A stretch of DNA of 64,000 nucleotides. It comes from JAHEFU01 sp041395205. Lineage in GTDB: Bacteria > 4484-113 > JAFGCY01. This document shows, piece after piece, positions 42,143 through 51,600 of the stretch. Each line of letters begins with the position of its first letter. Within the stretch, counting starts at the first letter, position 1. The stretch is taken from NCBI GenBank assembly GCA_041395205.1, contig JAWLAZ010000003.1, positions 496,001-560,000 on the forward strand, written 5' to 3'. Below the pieces are notes generated by a model. The model had not been told where the DNA came from. It saw only the letters and a program-made list of their open reading frames with translations, and did no database searches. Position numbers and translations under genes: made by a program.

Positions 42143-44108
42143 CGCTGTCGCTGATCAGGATCAGCAGGCGCCCGCTCTCCGTGACCCTGTCGCTCACATT
42201 GCGGGATTCCACCCGCCCACGCTCGTCGACAATCAGCTGCTGCCAGCCCCGGTATTCCCCAGGCAGCTGCAGTTCGATACCGGGCCGCGGAGCAGCGACG
42301 ATCAGCACGCTGCGGCTGCCGCCACAGAAACGCATCGCACTCAGGCCGTTGCCAGTTGGCAAGCCAGTCTCGCGCGTGGCCTGCATTCCGGCGCTGAAGC
42401 TGCGGATCAGCATGAACTCGCGGTAGCCGTTGGCAGCGGCCCCGAACAGGGAGGCGGTGTCCAGCTTGCTGAAATCCGTACTGCGCAGGGGAATGAAGTA
42501 CTGCGCGCTGTCACTGTAGTCGTCAAGGAAACGCGCGGGGTTGAACATCCCGAGCTCCAGCCGGCTGCGGCCCTGCTGGTCGGCGGCCGCACTGAAGGGG
42601 AAGTCCGCAGGAGCCCTGCCGGTGCTGTAACCACTGGCGTAGCCGAAGCTCGTCAGACCGCAGAGCCGCATGTAATTGGCAAGCGCACTCCAGTCCATGG
42701 CATCCGGAGAGCCGGCATAGCTCACGAAGGCAAAGCGTCCGTCATCCTGGCTGGCAACGCTCTCCGCATATTCCCGGCTGGCGAGGTTGATGCTCAGCTC
42801 CGAACTGCTGCCGAGCGCCACCGGCCCCTGGGGACGCTCCGGAGCTGCCGCTGCCGGCACTTTCAGGGCCGGCTGATGCTCCGCTGCGGCAGTCGGCTCA
42901 GGGCTTTCCTGAGGAGCGGTCAGCGTCTGCTGCTCCGTTGCGGCTTCACTGGCAGCGGCGGCGATCAGTTCGCCGTTCTGCACGACGGGGGTATCAGCAA
43001 TCTGCACTTCCACGCTGCCGCGGCCTTCCGGCCGGACCGCGGGTTCCTCCACGACGGCCACGATCTGCTGGGGCGGCAGGCCCTCCAGCACGCGCAGCAG
43101 ACCGTTGCCCACGGCGCTCTCGCTTGCCATCAGGTTGCGGGATCCACCCTCGTCGAGCACGCGGCGCAGGTCATTGTCATCAATGAAGTTGGCATAGACC
43201 TTCAGACGGCGCTCCGCACTGCCGCTGCGGCCGGCGGGCACACGTTGCCAGACATCCGCGTTCGCAGGCATCCCGCCATTGAGCGTGCCGCTGCCGGGTG
43301 CCGCCTTCGGCAGGGAATCAGTGACCGGAGGTTCACGCAGATTGAGCGGCAGGCTGTAGCCGCTGCCGGGCTTGAGGTTCTCCAGCGTGGCCTTGCCGCT
43401 CACCAGCTGTTGCCATTCACTCACGGTCACGAATGTGTAGCCCTCCGCCCGCAGGTCGGCAATGATCCCGGGCAGGGCCTCCACGGTCTGGCTGACAGTG
43501 CTGTGCATCAGCACCACCGCACCAGGGCCGGTGTTGTCAACAACGCGCTTGCGGATCACCGAGGCCCCGGGACGCTTCCAGTCGAGGGGGTCCACGCTCC
43601 AGAGCATGGTGTCGAGATCGCTGTCAGCCACGATGTCAACGACTGTGCGGTTGAAGCTGCCGTAGGGCGGCCTGAACCAGTGCGCCGTGATCCCGAGCTT
43701 GTCGAGTACGGCATCCGTCTCGTCAATCTCCTTGCGGATCTGGGCCTTGCTCAGTGTGAGCATGTCCTTGTGGGTGTAGCTGTGGTTGCCGATTTCATGG
43801 CCATATTCGGCGAGCGCGATCACCTGCTCCGGAAAACGGTCGACATTGCGGCCGACCACGAAGAAGGTGGCGCGGATGCCCTCATCGCGCAGGATGTCAT
43901 GTACCTGCATCGTGTAGCGGGAATCAGGGCCGTCGTCAAAGGTCAGTGCACAGAACCTGCGTTCAGTGCTCAGCACCTGCTTGTCGATCTTCGTCAGTCC
44001 GCCCGGGACGAGATAGGCCTGATTCAGGCTCTTCGTGGCCGAACTGAGCAGGCTGGAAGCTGCACAAAGCAACATCAGCAGCGAGATCCGCTGAAACAGG
44101 CATTTCAT
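42135..44108 (-). CDS. Polysaccharide deacetylase (NodB domain) with a large unknown C-terminal region
   Basis: 657 residues from ATG 44108, which gives a signal peptide (MKCLFQRISLLMLLCAAS). The NodB domain (about 45-235) has CALTFDDGPD, GNHSYTHKDM, FRPPYGSFNR and VVLMHS, so the metal-binding Asp-His-His triad is present. It probably removes N- or O-acetyl groups from peptidoglycan or another glycan. The remaining 420 residues include a Pro/Ala/Glu-rich linker and a C-terminal domain with SYAGSPDAMDWSALANYM and GYREFMLIRSFS, of no family I know. Divergent from the M42 peptidase. Confidence 0.85.
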   Translation of the reverse strand: MKCLFQRISLLMLLCAASSLLSSATKSLNQAYLVPGGLTKIDKQVLSTERRFCALTFDDGPDSRYTMQVHDILRDEGIRATFFVVGRNVDRFPEQVIALAEYGHEIGNHSYTHKDMLTLSKAQIRKEIDETDAVLDKLGITAHWFRPPYGSFNRTVVDIVADSDLDTMLWSVDPLDWKRPGASVIRKRVVDNTGPGAVVLMHSTVSQTVEALPGIIADLRAEGYTFVTVSEWQQLVSGKATLENLKPGSGYSLPLNLREPPVTDSLPKAAPGSGTLNGGMPANADVWQRVPAGRSGSAERRLKVYANFIDDNDLRRVLDEGGSRNLMASESAVGNGLLRVLEGLPPQQIVAVVEEPAVRPEGRGSVEVQIADTPVVQNGELIAAAASEAATEQQTLTAPQESPEPTAAAEHQPALKVPAAAAPERPQGPVALGSSSELSINLASREYAESVASQDDGRFAFVSYAGSPDAMDWSALANYMRLCGLTSFGYASGYSTGRAPADFPFSAAADQQGRSRLELGMFNPARFLDDYSDSAQYFIPLRSTDFSKLDTASLFGAAANGYREFMLIRSFSAGMQATRETGLPTGNGLSAMRFCGGSRSVLIVAAPRPGIELQLPGEYRGWQQLIVDERGRVESRNVSDRVTESGRLLILISDSGE

Positions 44109-44137
44109 CCTTACCCTCTGTTGATCATCCTTGATGG

Positions 44138-44250
44138 TTATCCACAGACTGTCCCGATCCGTGGCAATTATCAACATTCTGTCCACGGACCTTCCCGCTT
44201 GATTCTAACACAGCGGAGACCTTCATCCACATATCCACAGCTTATCCCCG
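44138..44250. promoter_or_regulatory. Cluster of DnaA-box-like sites
   Basis: Five same-orientation sites: TTATCCACA (44138-44146, perfect), TTATCAACA (44168-44176), TCATCCACA (44223-44231), ATATCCACA (44231-44239) and TTATCCCCG (44242-44250), in a 178-base divergent intergenic region. No dnaA, dnaN or AT-rich unwinding stretch is near. It may titrate or respond to DnaA, or be part of an origin. Confidence 0.4.
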
Positions 44251-44286
44251 GGAGCTTTCCGGGCCGGGCCGCTGTATAATTGCAGC

Positions 44287-45366
44287 GTGCAGAAGAAGCC
44301 CTACGATTTCCTGTTGTCACTGCTTGAATGCCACAGCCCCTCCGGGCATGAGGCCGCTGCCACGCGGGTCTGGCTGGACTATGTCACTCCCTTCGCGGAT
44401 GAGGTCATGACCGATGCCTATGGCAATGCCTTCGCCGTACTCAACCCGAAGGCGAAGCAGAGCGTGATGTTCGATGGCCACAGCGACGAGGTCGGCATGA
44501 TGGTGACCTACATTGACGAGGATGGCTATCTCTGGGTCAGCGCCATCGGCGGAATCGACCCCAAGGTCCTGCCCGGCATGCGTGTGCTGGTACATGCCCC
44601 TGACGGTGACATCCGCGGCGTGGTGGGCACGATCGCCCCGCACATGCAGACGGGCGAGCTGGCAACACGCACGATCCAGATGAATGAGATCTACGTGGAC
44701 ATCGGCGCGAAGGACAAGGCCGATGCCGGCCGCTGGGTCCGCCCCGGGGTGACAGTCACGATCGACCACGGACCGGTGCGCCTGCTGGGCGATACGCTCT
44801 GCGCGCGGGCCTGCGACAACCGCATCGGGATCTGGAGCAGCGCCGAGGGCCTGCGCCGCTGCAGGGCGGCCGGTGTGAAGCACAGGGTGATCGCCTGCTC
44901 CAACGTGCAGGAGGAGATCGGCCTGCATGGTGCGGCAATGGCCGCGTACCGCTGGGACCCGGACGTCTGCCTCGTGGTGGACGTCGGCAACAGCACCGAC
45001 TTCCCGGATACCTCCAAGCAGCTGCGCAATGACATCCGCCTCGGGGCCGGCCCCTGCCAGCGCATCGGTTCAGCGGCCCACCCCGCCGTGGTGGACCGGC
45101 TGGATCAGGTGGCGGCAGCGAAGAAGATCAACCTGCAGCGCATCCCGATTCCCGTGCGCAGCGGCACCAACGCGGGCTCGATCTACATTTCCCGCAAGGG
45201 CATTCCCTGCGGGATCCTCAGCACGCCTAACCGCTACATGCACAGCCCGAGTGAAACGATTGACTTGAAGGACCTGGATGCGATCCCGACGCTCATGACG
45301 GAGTTCGTGAAGTCCATCAAGCCAGGCGAGACCTTCACCGTACACAAGGGCGGCCGCCTCAAATAG
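44287..45366 (+). CDS. M42 family metallopeptidase/deblocking aminopeptidase
   Basis: 359 residues with a full set of dizinc ligands in family order: MFDGHSDEVGMM (His), ARACDNRIG (bridging Asp), SNVQEEIGLHGA (catalytic Glu-Glu), VVDVGNSTDFP (Asp) and RYMHSPSE (His). Cytosolic TET-type aminopeptidases and FrvX-like enzymes belong here; the peptide specificity is not readable. ATG or GTG starts occur near 44287. Confidence 0.9.
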   Translation: MQKKPYDFLLSLLECHSPSGHEAAATRVWLDYVTPFADEVMTDAYGNAFAVLNPKAKQSVMFDGHSDEVGMMVTYIDEDGYLWVSAIGGIDPKVLPGMRVLVHAPDGDIRGVVGTIAPHMQTGELATRTIQMNEIYVDIGAKDKADAGRWVRPGVTVTIDHGPVRLLGDTLCARACDNRIGIWSSAEGLRRCRAAGVKHRVIACSNVQEEIGLHGAAMAAYRWDPDVCLVVDVGNSTDFPDTSKQLRNDIRLGAGPCQRIGSAAHPAVVDRLDQVAAAKKINLQRIPIPVRSGTNAGSIYISRKGIPCGILSTPNRYMHSPSETIDLKDLDAIPTLMTEFVKSIKPGETFTVHKGGRLK

Positions 45367-45369
45367 CAA

Positions 45370-45391
45370 AATGCCCGCCGAAGCGGGCATT
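45370..45391. terminator. Bidirectional hairpin terminator
   Basis: AATGCCCGC/GCGGGCATT stem between convergent genes. The T-rich tail is better on the minus strand (TTTTGCTATTT). Confidence 0.75.
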
Positions 45392-45417
45392 GTCATTCCA
45401 TGGTGGTGATTACGTCG

Positions 45418-45840
45418 TTAGCGGCTGTACTGCGCGTAGGCGGTGTCAAGCTGCATGTCGCGCTTGATGTCGGCGATGTTCTGCTCGAAACCGAAGGGGT
45501 CACCATTGGGCAGGCCGTTGAAACGGTCCGAGATCCCGACATGAAGGGAGAGGTTCTCGCTGAGCTGGCTGAAGTAATTCACGGCGAAGCGCAGGCGCTG
45601 GTCGAAGTCACCTTCCACGCCGTTCTCCGTGTAGCGCAGTTCGTAGCCGATCGCGCCATAGACAGCAGTGCGCTGCTCGGGGCAATACTCCGCCAGAGCA
45701 GTCTCCAGACTGTCGCACTGCTGGGAAGTGGCCTTGACCTGGTCAGCAATGCAGCTGCAGCAGTCATTGGCGGAAGCGAAAGCCGGCGCAAGGGCCAGAG
45801 CACAGCAGAGCAGCGTGGTGGTAATTGCCTTCATATCCAT
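45418..45840 (-). CDS. Small secreted Cys-rich protein
   Basis: 140 residues with signal peptide (TTLLCCALALAPAFASA) and a mature N-terminus NDCCSCIADQ plus two later Cys. The rest has alternating-strand character (YGAIGYELRYTENG, LRFAVNYFSQLSENLSLHVG), like part of a small barrel. No family recognised. It shares the habit of an N-terminal Cys cluster with the MtrB-like protein. It lies downstream of, and on the same strand as, the second SLH porin, behind that gene's terminator. Confidence 0.65.
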   Translation of the reverse strand: MDMKAITTTLLCCALALAPAFASANDCCSCIADQVKATSQQCDSLETALAEYCPEQRTAVYGAIGYELRYTENGVEGDFDQRLRFAVNYFSQLSENLSLHVGISDRFNGLPNGDPFGFEQNIADIKRDMQLDTAYAQYSR

Positions 45841-45898
45841 ATATATACCATCGAATCAAGGTCGGTTTTGATAAACAACTATCGCCTGGGCAGAAAAA

Positions 45899-45922
45899 AG
45901 CCCGGCCATTGCTGACCGGGCT
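45899..45922 (-). terminator. Rho-independent terminator of SLH porin 2
   Basis: AGCCCGG/CCGGGCT stem followed on the minus strand by TTTTTT. Confidence 0.9.
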
Positions 45923-45952
45923 CTGCGTTGCGTGCTGAGGAATCTGATCTGA

Positions 45953-47581
45953 TCAGAACAGGAAACTCCACTCCACCACGTAGTAATCGTGGTCGGCCTT
46001 GAAGTCCGGCACCCCATATCCGAAGGCGTTGTGCATCTTGTCCATGATGTAGTTCACGCCTACAAGCGCGTTCGGGGCCCACATGTAATCCCAGCGCAGA
46101 TTGAGCGTGTTGCGGTTGAGCAGCGGGAACTGCCCGCCCTCGCGCATCAGGTTCACGCCCATCTGGCGATAGTGGCCATAGAGGCTCCAGTCGCCGCATT
46201 CCTTGCGCCAGGTTCCCCACATCGCGCCGATCACGAGACCGTAGTCATCGCTGGGCTCGGTGATGATCGGGCTGGCGAGCTGCTGGTTGACAAGCGCGAT
46301 GTTGTCAGCGGCATCACTGTCGATGGCCCAGAGGTATTCACCGAAGATGTTGAGCGGGCGGTCCCAGACGCACTCCCAGGTGTATTCCAGGCCGACCTTG
46401 CCCATGCAGTACTTGCTGGAGAAGCGGTCGTCGCTCGTGCGCTGGCCGTCGCCGTTGAAGTCCCACAGCCCGCCGTTCTCCAGCAGGCCGTTGCCCCAGA
46501 ACCAGTATTCCGGGAGCTGGTCCACGTTGTCATAGGAGTACATCCCGACCCAGGCATTCAGGCCCTCCACGAGGAAGTCGTCGTGCTTCAGTTCCGTGGC
46601 GAAGTAGTAGGTGTCATCGTTGAAATAGCTGTCACCGCTGCCATTCTCCACGAAGATGCTGGCAACGCTCGTGATCTGGAAGTCGTCATTGAAGTGGTAG
46701 GCCAGGCCCAGGCCCTGCAGGTAGAAGTTGTCCGTCATGTAGCCCTCGGTCGGGACATAGGACAGGTGCGGGAAGATGCCGGCGTAGATGTCGAGCTTCG
46801 GCTTGCAGGCAGTGCTTGTGGTGCACTGCTCACAGCAGCCGCACTTGTCCTTGCAGGTCGTGGTTTCCTCGCTGTACCAGCCGAACCAGCCCGGGGAGTA
46901 CTTCACGTAAGCCCGGTCGAGGTAGATGTCAGCCGTGCGACCGTCCTTGCTGCCGAGGTCATAGGGCAGCGTGAAGATGTTGGTGCCGTTGTTCGTTGAC
47001 AGGCGGAAGCCGACCTCCACACAGTCATTGATCTTCTGGTTGTAGCCGAGCTTGAACATGATGCGCTGGCGGAAACGCTGGCTGTCCGCACGGTCATCGA
47101 ACTGCCAGCGGTAACGGAACTCACCGCGCCAGGCCGGACCGGGCTTCAGGCCGTCCACCATGCTTTCCAGGGAGGAGATGCGGGCCGTGTTGTCAGCCAC
47201 GCTGCCTTCGAGGTCAGTCACCTGGGCCTGCATGTCGTTTACCGTACTGCCAAGTTCATCAGTGCGGGCGTTGATCAGCGCCAGCTGGTCACTGAATTCC
47301 ATGCGCAGGGAATTCGCCATGATCCCGACGTTGCCTGTATCACCCTCACCAACTGTGTCCAGCAGGCGGGCGATGGCCTGAGCGAATTCGTAGCGTGTCA
47401 GGGTACGGTCACCCTTGAAGAAGCCGTCCGGATAACCCTCCAGCACTCCCCGTGCCGTCAGGTAGTCAAGCGCGCCATAGGCCCAGTGGTCGGTGGCGAC
47501 ATCGTCGTAGGCATCGCCAGCCATGGCACTGCCTGCAAACAGGATCGCCGCAGCCAGCAGCGAGATGAATAAAGCCCTCAT
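45953..47581 (-). CDS. SLH-domain outer-membrane porin 2 with a Cys-rich loop
   Basis: 542 residues, clear paralogue of 28332-29987: signal peptide (ends AMAG), one SLH domain (YDDVATDHWAYGALDYL, LEGYPDGFFKGDRTLTRYE), a coiled coil (about 85-145), then a barrel ending in WSFLF. The loop at about residues 238-262 has six cysteines (CKDKCGCCEQC) at the same place as the eight-Cys loop in porin 1, though the sequences differ. A metal- or haem-related role, or disulfide bracing of an external loop, would fit. 183 bases of AT-rich sequence upstream likely hold the promoter. Confidence 0.9.
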   Translation of the reverse strand: MRALFISLLAAAILFAGSAMAGDAYDDVATDHWAYGALDYLTARGVLEGYPDGFFKGDRTLTRYEFAQAIARLLDTVGEGDTGNVGIMANSLRMEFSDQLALINARTDELGSTVNDMQAQVTDLEGSVADNTARISSLESMVDGLKPGPAWRGEFRYRWQFDDRADSQRFRQRIMFKLGYNQKINDCVEVGFRLSTNNGTNIFTLPYDLGSKDGRTADIYLDRAYVKYSPGWFGWYSEETTTCKDKCGCCEQCTTSTACKPKLDIYAGIFPHLSYVPTEGYMTDNFYLQGLGLAYHFNDDFQITSVASIFVENGSGDSYFNDDTYYFATELKHDDFLVEGLNAWVGMYSYDNVDQLPEYWFWGNGLLENGGLWDFNGDGQRTSDDRFSSKYCMGKVGLEYTWECVWDRPLNIFGEYLWAIDSDAADNIALVNQQLASPIITEPSDDYGLVIGAMWGTWRKECGDWSLYGHYRQMGVNLMREGGQFPLLNRNTLNLRWDYMWAPNALVGVNYIMDKMHNAFGYGVPDFKADHDYYVVEWSFLF

Positions 47582-47764
47582 TCCTCATTCCCTGAATCAT
47601 GAACTCATGGAACGGCAAGGCAGGCACAGCCCAGCATCAGAGCCATGCAATTCCAGTTGTGCCTTCCCTCCGTCGCCATCTGCAGCGCGACGGCCCACTG
47701 CCGGGAATTCTAGCACTCGGAGTTGAAAATTAAATAGTGTATTTATTCGAGTATATTGAATTGA

Positions 47765-48622
47765 CTATTGCAGTTCTGACGCTGATTCATCTGCTCGCGG
47801 ATCAGCTTCGGACTCCAAAGATTCATTGTCTGAATTCGTACCAAGTCTGGCTGGATATTCAAGCTGCATCTGCTGGAGAAATCTTTCGCCCGGTTCAATT
47901 GAGCGCATGATCTTTTCCACTAGTGGACGCGCTTCCTCATGCCGTTCGGGCGTTGTCAGGAAATCCATCACCAGTACCCGGGATCCAGCAGGAGCGAAAT
48001 AGATGTAGTGCGACATATCCTTCGGAGGGGCTTCCGCTTCATACTGTGTTGGACGGGAATACTCGAAATGCTGGAAGATCATTCCGTTGAATTCGAGGGG
48101 ATCCTTTCCAGGTCTGAAACTGGCACCAAGTCCCTCGTAGTCCTTACGGGCTCTGGCTACGAAATCCGTGATGCTCTCCCCCTCATACCTCGGCGGCATG
48201 CTGATCTTGATATAGTCAAGCTGCTGCTTGTACTGGAAAATCACCTGTGAATCCACGGCATCTTCCTCGAAGCTGTCGCCCATGGGCAGGCTCGTGGTTC
48301 CCATCGGCAGTTCGAGGCTGAAGTCCGCGCGTCGAACATCCAGGGGGTAACGTAGCGGCATGATCCCATCCGGCTGCGGGGCCATGAACTGCAGATATGT
48401 CGTCGGAATCTGCCTTTCCATGATGTTAAGGTCCTCAATTACCTTTCCCACATCCGTCACCAGTTGAGGCACATCCGGCAAAGGCACGCCGCAGGGGGTC
48501 GGAGAACGATCAGTTGAAGCAACCCGGAATGCTACCCAGCACAGCAGCAGGGTCACCGCTGCCTGCAGCAACAGTTGCCGCGGGCTTGCAGCCCCAGCCT
48601 TCGGACTATCGCTCCGTCCCAT
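47765..48622 (-). CDS. Membrane-anchored protein of unknown function
   Basis: 285 residues: a short basic N-terminus, one hydrophobic segment (about 18-35, LLLQAAVTLLLCWVAF) and an extracytoplasmic domain with YLQFMAPQPDGIMPLRYPLD and VRARKDYEGLG-type helices, ending in an acidic tail. No family recognised. It follows the pseudokinase gene by 23 bases and is likely the last gene of that operon. Confidence 0.65.
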   Translation of the reverse strand: MGRSDSPKAGAASPRQLLLQAAVTLLLCWVAFRVASTDRSPTPCGVPLPDVPQLVTDVGKVIEDLNIMERQIPTTYLQFMAPQPDGIMPLRYPLDVRRADFSLELPMGTTSLPMGDSFEEDAVDSQVIFQYKQQLDYIKISMPPRYEGESITDFVARARKDYEGLGASFRPGKDPLEFNGMIFQHFEYSRPTQYEAEAPPKDMSHYIYFAPAGSRVLVMDFLTTPERHEEARPLVEKIMRSIEPGERFLQQMQLEYPARLGTNSDNESLESEADPRADESASELQ

Positions 48623-48645
48623 CAGTTAATTATAGTTCTTTGCTG

Positions 48646-51600
48646 TCAGTCCCTTTCCGGCCATTCCGGTGCTGCCTGCTCAATGCGGGTCTTGTTGTCA
48701 TCAGCCAGTCGCGCCCGTCCGCCGATCATCTTCAGCATCCGGGTGTCGATGGAACGACTGCGCTTGAGGGCAAGAATCCTGTCACGATAGGCACCGGGGT
48801 GCTGTGAATCCAGATCAAGTGCCATGCTGCAGTAGGCCGCGGCCTGCTCATAGTTGCGAGCCCGCAGCAGCTCATGCCCCAGCCGGGCGTAGAGCTCCGC
48901 GTCGCGGGCTCCCGCATCCACGGCCCTGCGCAGCAGCGGGAGAATCTCCTTTTGCTTGCGCTGCTGCTCGTAGATCCGGGTCTTCTCGAGGTAGCTGCTC
49001 GCGAGCTTGCTGTTGAGCTCAATCGCCCGCTCGAAGCAACTCAGCGCATAGCTGGCCAGGCCCTTGCGGACATAGGCGACTCCGAGCTGGTGGTGGATGA
49101 TCGCGAAGTTCGGGTTGATTTCCAGTGCCTGCTGGAACTGCTCGATGGCCTCATCCAGCTTGCCGTCATTGAGGTATGTATCACCCTGGGCCAGGAAGTT
49201 GCGGGCCAGCTGGCCCTTCTTGGAATGGCTGATGCTTTCGTCGGCAAACACGTTGACGTTGCCGATGCTGAGCAGCACCACGCTGATCGTACCTTCCAGA
49301 CGCCGGCGGATCGCATCACCGCGGATCAGATCCACGGTCTGGGCGGGATCACTGGAGCTGGTTGCCAGTTCCTTGATTTCACTGATCGACAGCGAACGGC
49401 GCAAGCTGGGACCGACGAGGATCAGCTGGTCGCCGTCCTGCAGGCGGCGCTTCAGCATCTGCACCCGGGCCCGCTCGCCGAAACCGACCCGCTCAAACAC
49501 TTCATCGGAGAGGGCCTTGCTTTCATCCCCGATAACCTGCTCATCAGTGATCGTCCATTTGTCCTCATTGAGATCAACGAGCTCGCCCTTGCTGAGGATC
49601 ATCACCTGAGCCTCACCGCAATGCTGCAGATAGAGCGTGTTCTCCTGCACCATGGCGATCGCTGCGCTGATACCGAGCTTGCGGGTCTTGGACTGACCGA
49701 AGGCGTCACGATAGACCTTCTGGTTGAGGTTGTCCATCACACCGCTGATGAACTCCTCCGGACTGTTCTTCTGCAGCAGCGCGAAGTCCCGGGACACCGC
49801 GGCCGGATGGAACATCAGTTCCCGCAGGTAGCCGAGGGCCTTGGTGGCACTCTTGGCAGAGTCTCCGAGTTCAGGACCTTCACCCACGAGCAGGGCAACT
49901 GCACCGCGGGCCCGGTTGTTGACAGCAGGCAGGCGGATGGCGAGTGTCTCTTCACTCTTCTCGCGGGCATTCTTGCCGATCATGGAGAGTTCGGCGAAGT
50001 CGAAGAACAGGTTCGGAACCTCCACCTGCTCCTTCTTGTCATAGCCCAGCAGGCGGCTCAGGTCATCTCGCAGTTCGGCGACGGTCTGGTAACGGGCCAG
50101 AGGCTGCTTCTCCAGCATCCTGAGCAGGATGTCCTTGACTTCACTGGACAGCAGGGCCGGCTCCACACGCGTGGCGGCCGGGACATTCAGATGATCCTCA
50201 CGGATCTCATCCTCGATCTTGAAGCTGAATGGTGCATGCCCGACGAGCATCTCGAAGAACAGCACACCCATCTGGTAGATGTCGGTACGAACATCGCACT
50301 CGACATCCCTGATGAATTCAGGTGTGAGGTATTCAGCGCCGATGAAGTTCAGGTTGCCATTGCGCATCAGGAAGTCCGCAACCAGGGTGTCACCAAGCTT
50401 CACGGTACGCAGGTCGGAGGTCAGGAACACGTTGCTGGGCTTGATCCCTCCGTGGTAATCGAGCTTGTTGTAGGCCAGCACTTCCAGCGACTTGCAGAGC
50501 TGGAAGATGATCCGTCCCGCGTCACTGATCGGCAGTGTCCCGCGCTTGATCAGCAGCTGCTCCAGGCTGAGCAGGCCGGCTTCCATGGCGATGTAGCCAT
50601 TCTCGAAGTGCACTCCGACGTCGTAGACATTCAGCAGGTTCTCATGATGGATGTTCACGAGAGTCCTGAAGCGAGTGTGGAAGACCTCGGAGTACTGCTT
50701 ATGGCGACGCAGGTCGATCAGCTTGACGACGCAGTGCTCCTCATCAATGGCACTCTTGCGGTCATCCAACAGGGACTTCTTCTCCTCTGGAATCGCCATT
50801 TCGGACTTGCGCGTGTCGATCGCCCGGTAGATCGAGGAGATCCGGCCCTTGGCAATCTCGTCCTTCAGCTTGAAGCGGCCATTGATCAGGGTGTCCAGCA
50901 CGAAGGTGCGGAAGGCCACGCCGCTGTCCTGTTCACCACCGAGCTGCAGCACATCATCCAGCGCCTTCTGGAAACCGGCGTAGCGCTCTTCCAGGGAAGG
51001 TGTCAGCAGCCGGTAGAGCAGCTCCTGGATCGGCAGGGGCAGGTGTTCCTGCTCACCGAGCCTGGTGCGCAGCTCCTTCGGGTCATTGCGGTCGCCTGCC
51101 GGCAGTACATCCCAGGAGCGGCGTGCCGTGGCCAGTTCCAGCATGATCAGGCCCAGGGCGTAGAGATCGACCTGGAATGGATCCAGCCCGCTGTCCATCA
51201 GCTCATAAGGCGGGAAGTAAGCCAGCAGATGGCTGCCCTCATCCGTTTTGGCCACATCGCCGGCCATGCTGCGCAGCGGATAGCCGAAGAAGCCGAGGCG
51301 CACATCATTTTCCTCGAGCGAGATGCGGATGTTGTCTGGGTGCATCATGCCGTGGCTATGCACCTCGTTGGCATCCGCGAACACCAGCGCGCGAAGCAGA
51401 CTGCGCATGATGCTCAGCAGTTCCGGGGATTTCAGCGCCGAGAGGTTGGAATAGCTGGAGAGTGGCTTGCCGAAGTCCGGCAGCACCAGGTAGCTGCGAT
51501 TCTCGAAGCGCCCCCAGGCCAGCGGCGAGAGCACATCCTCGTGGTTCTTCTGGGCGAGGATGATGTTCACGCGCTTGAGTTCCTCGAGCTGTTCAGCCTC

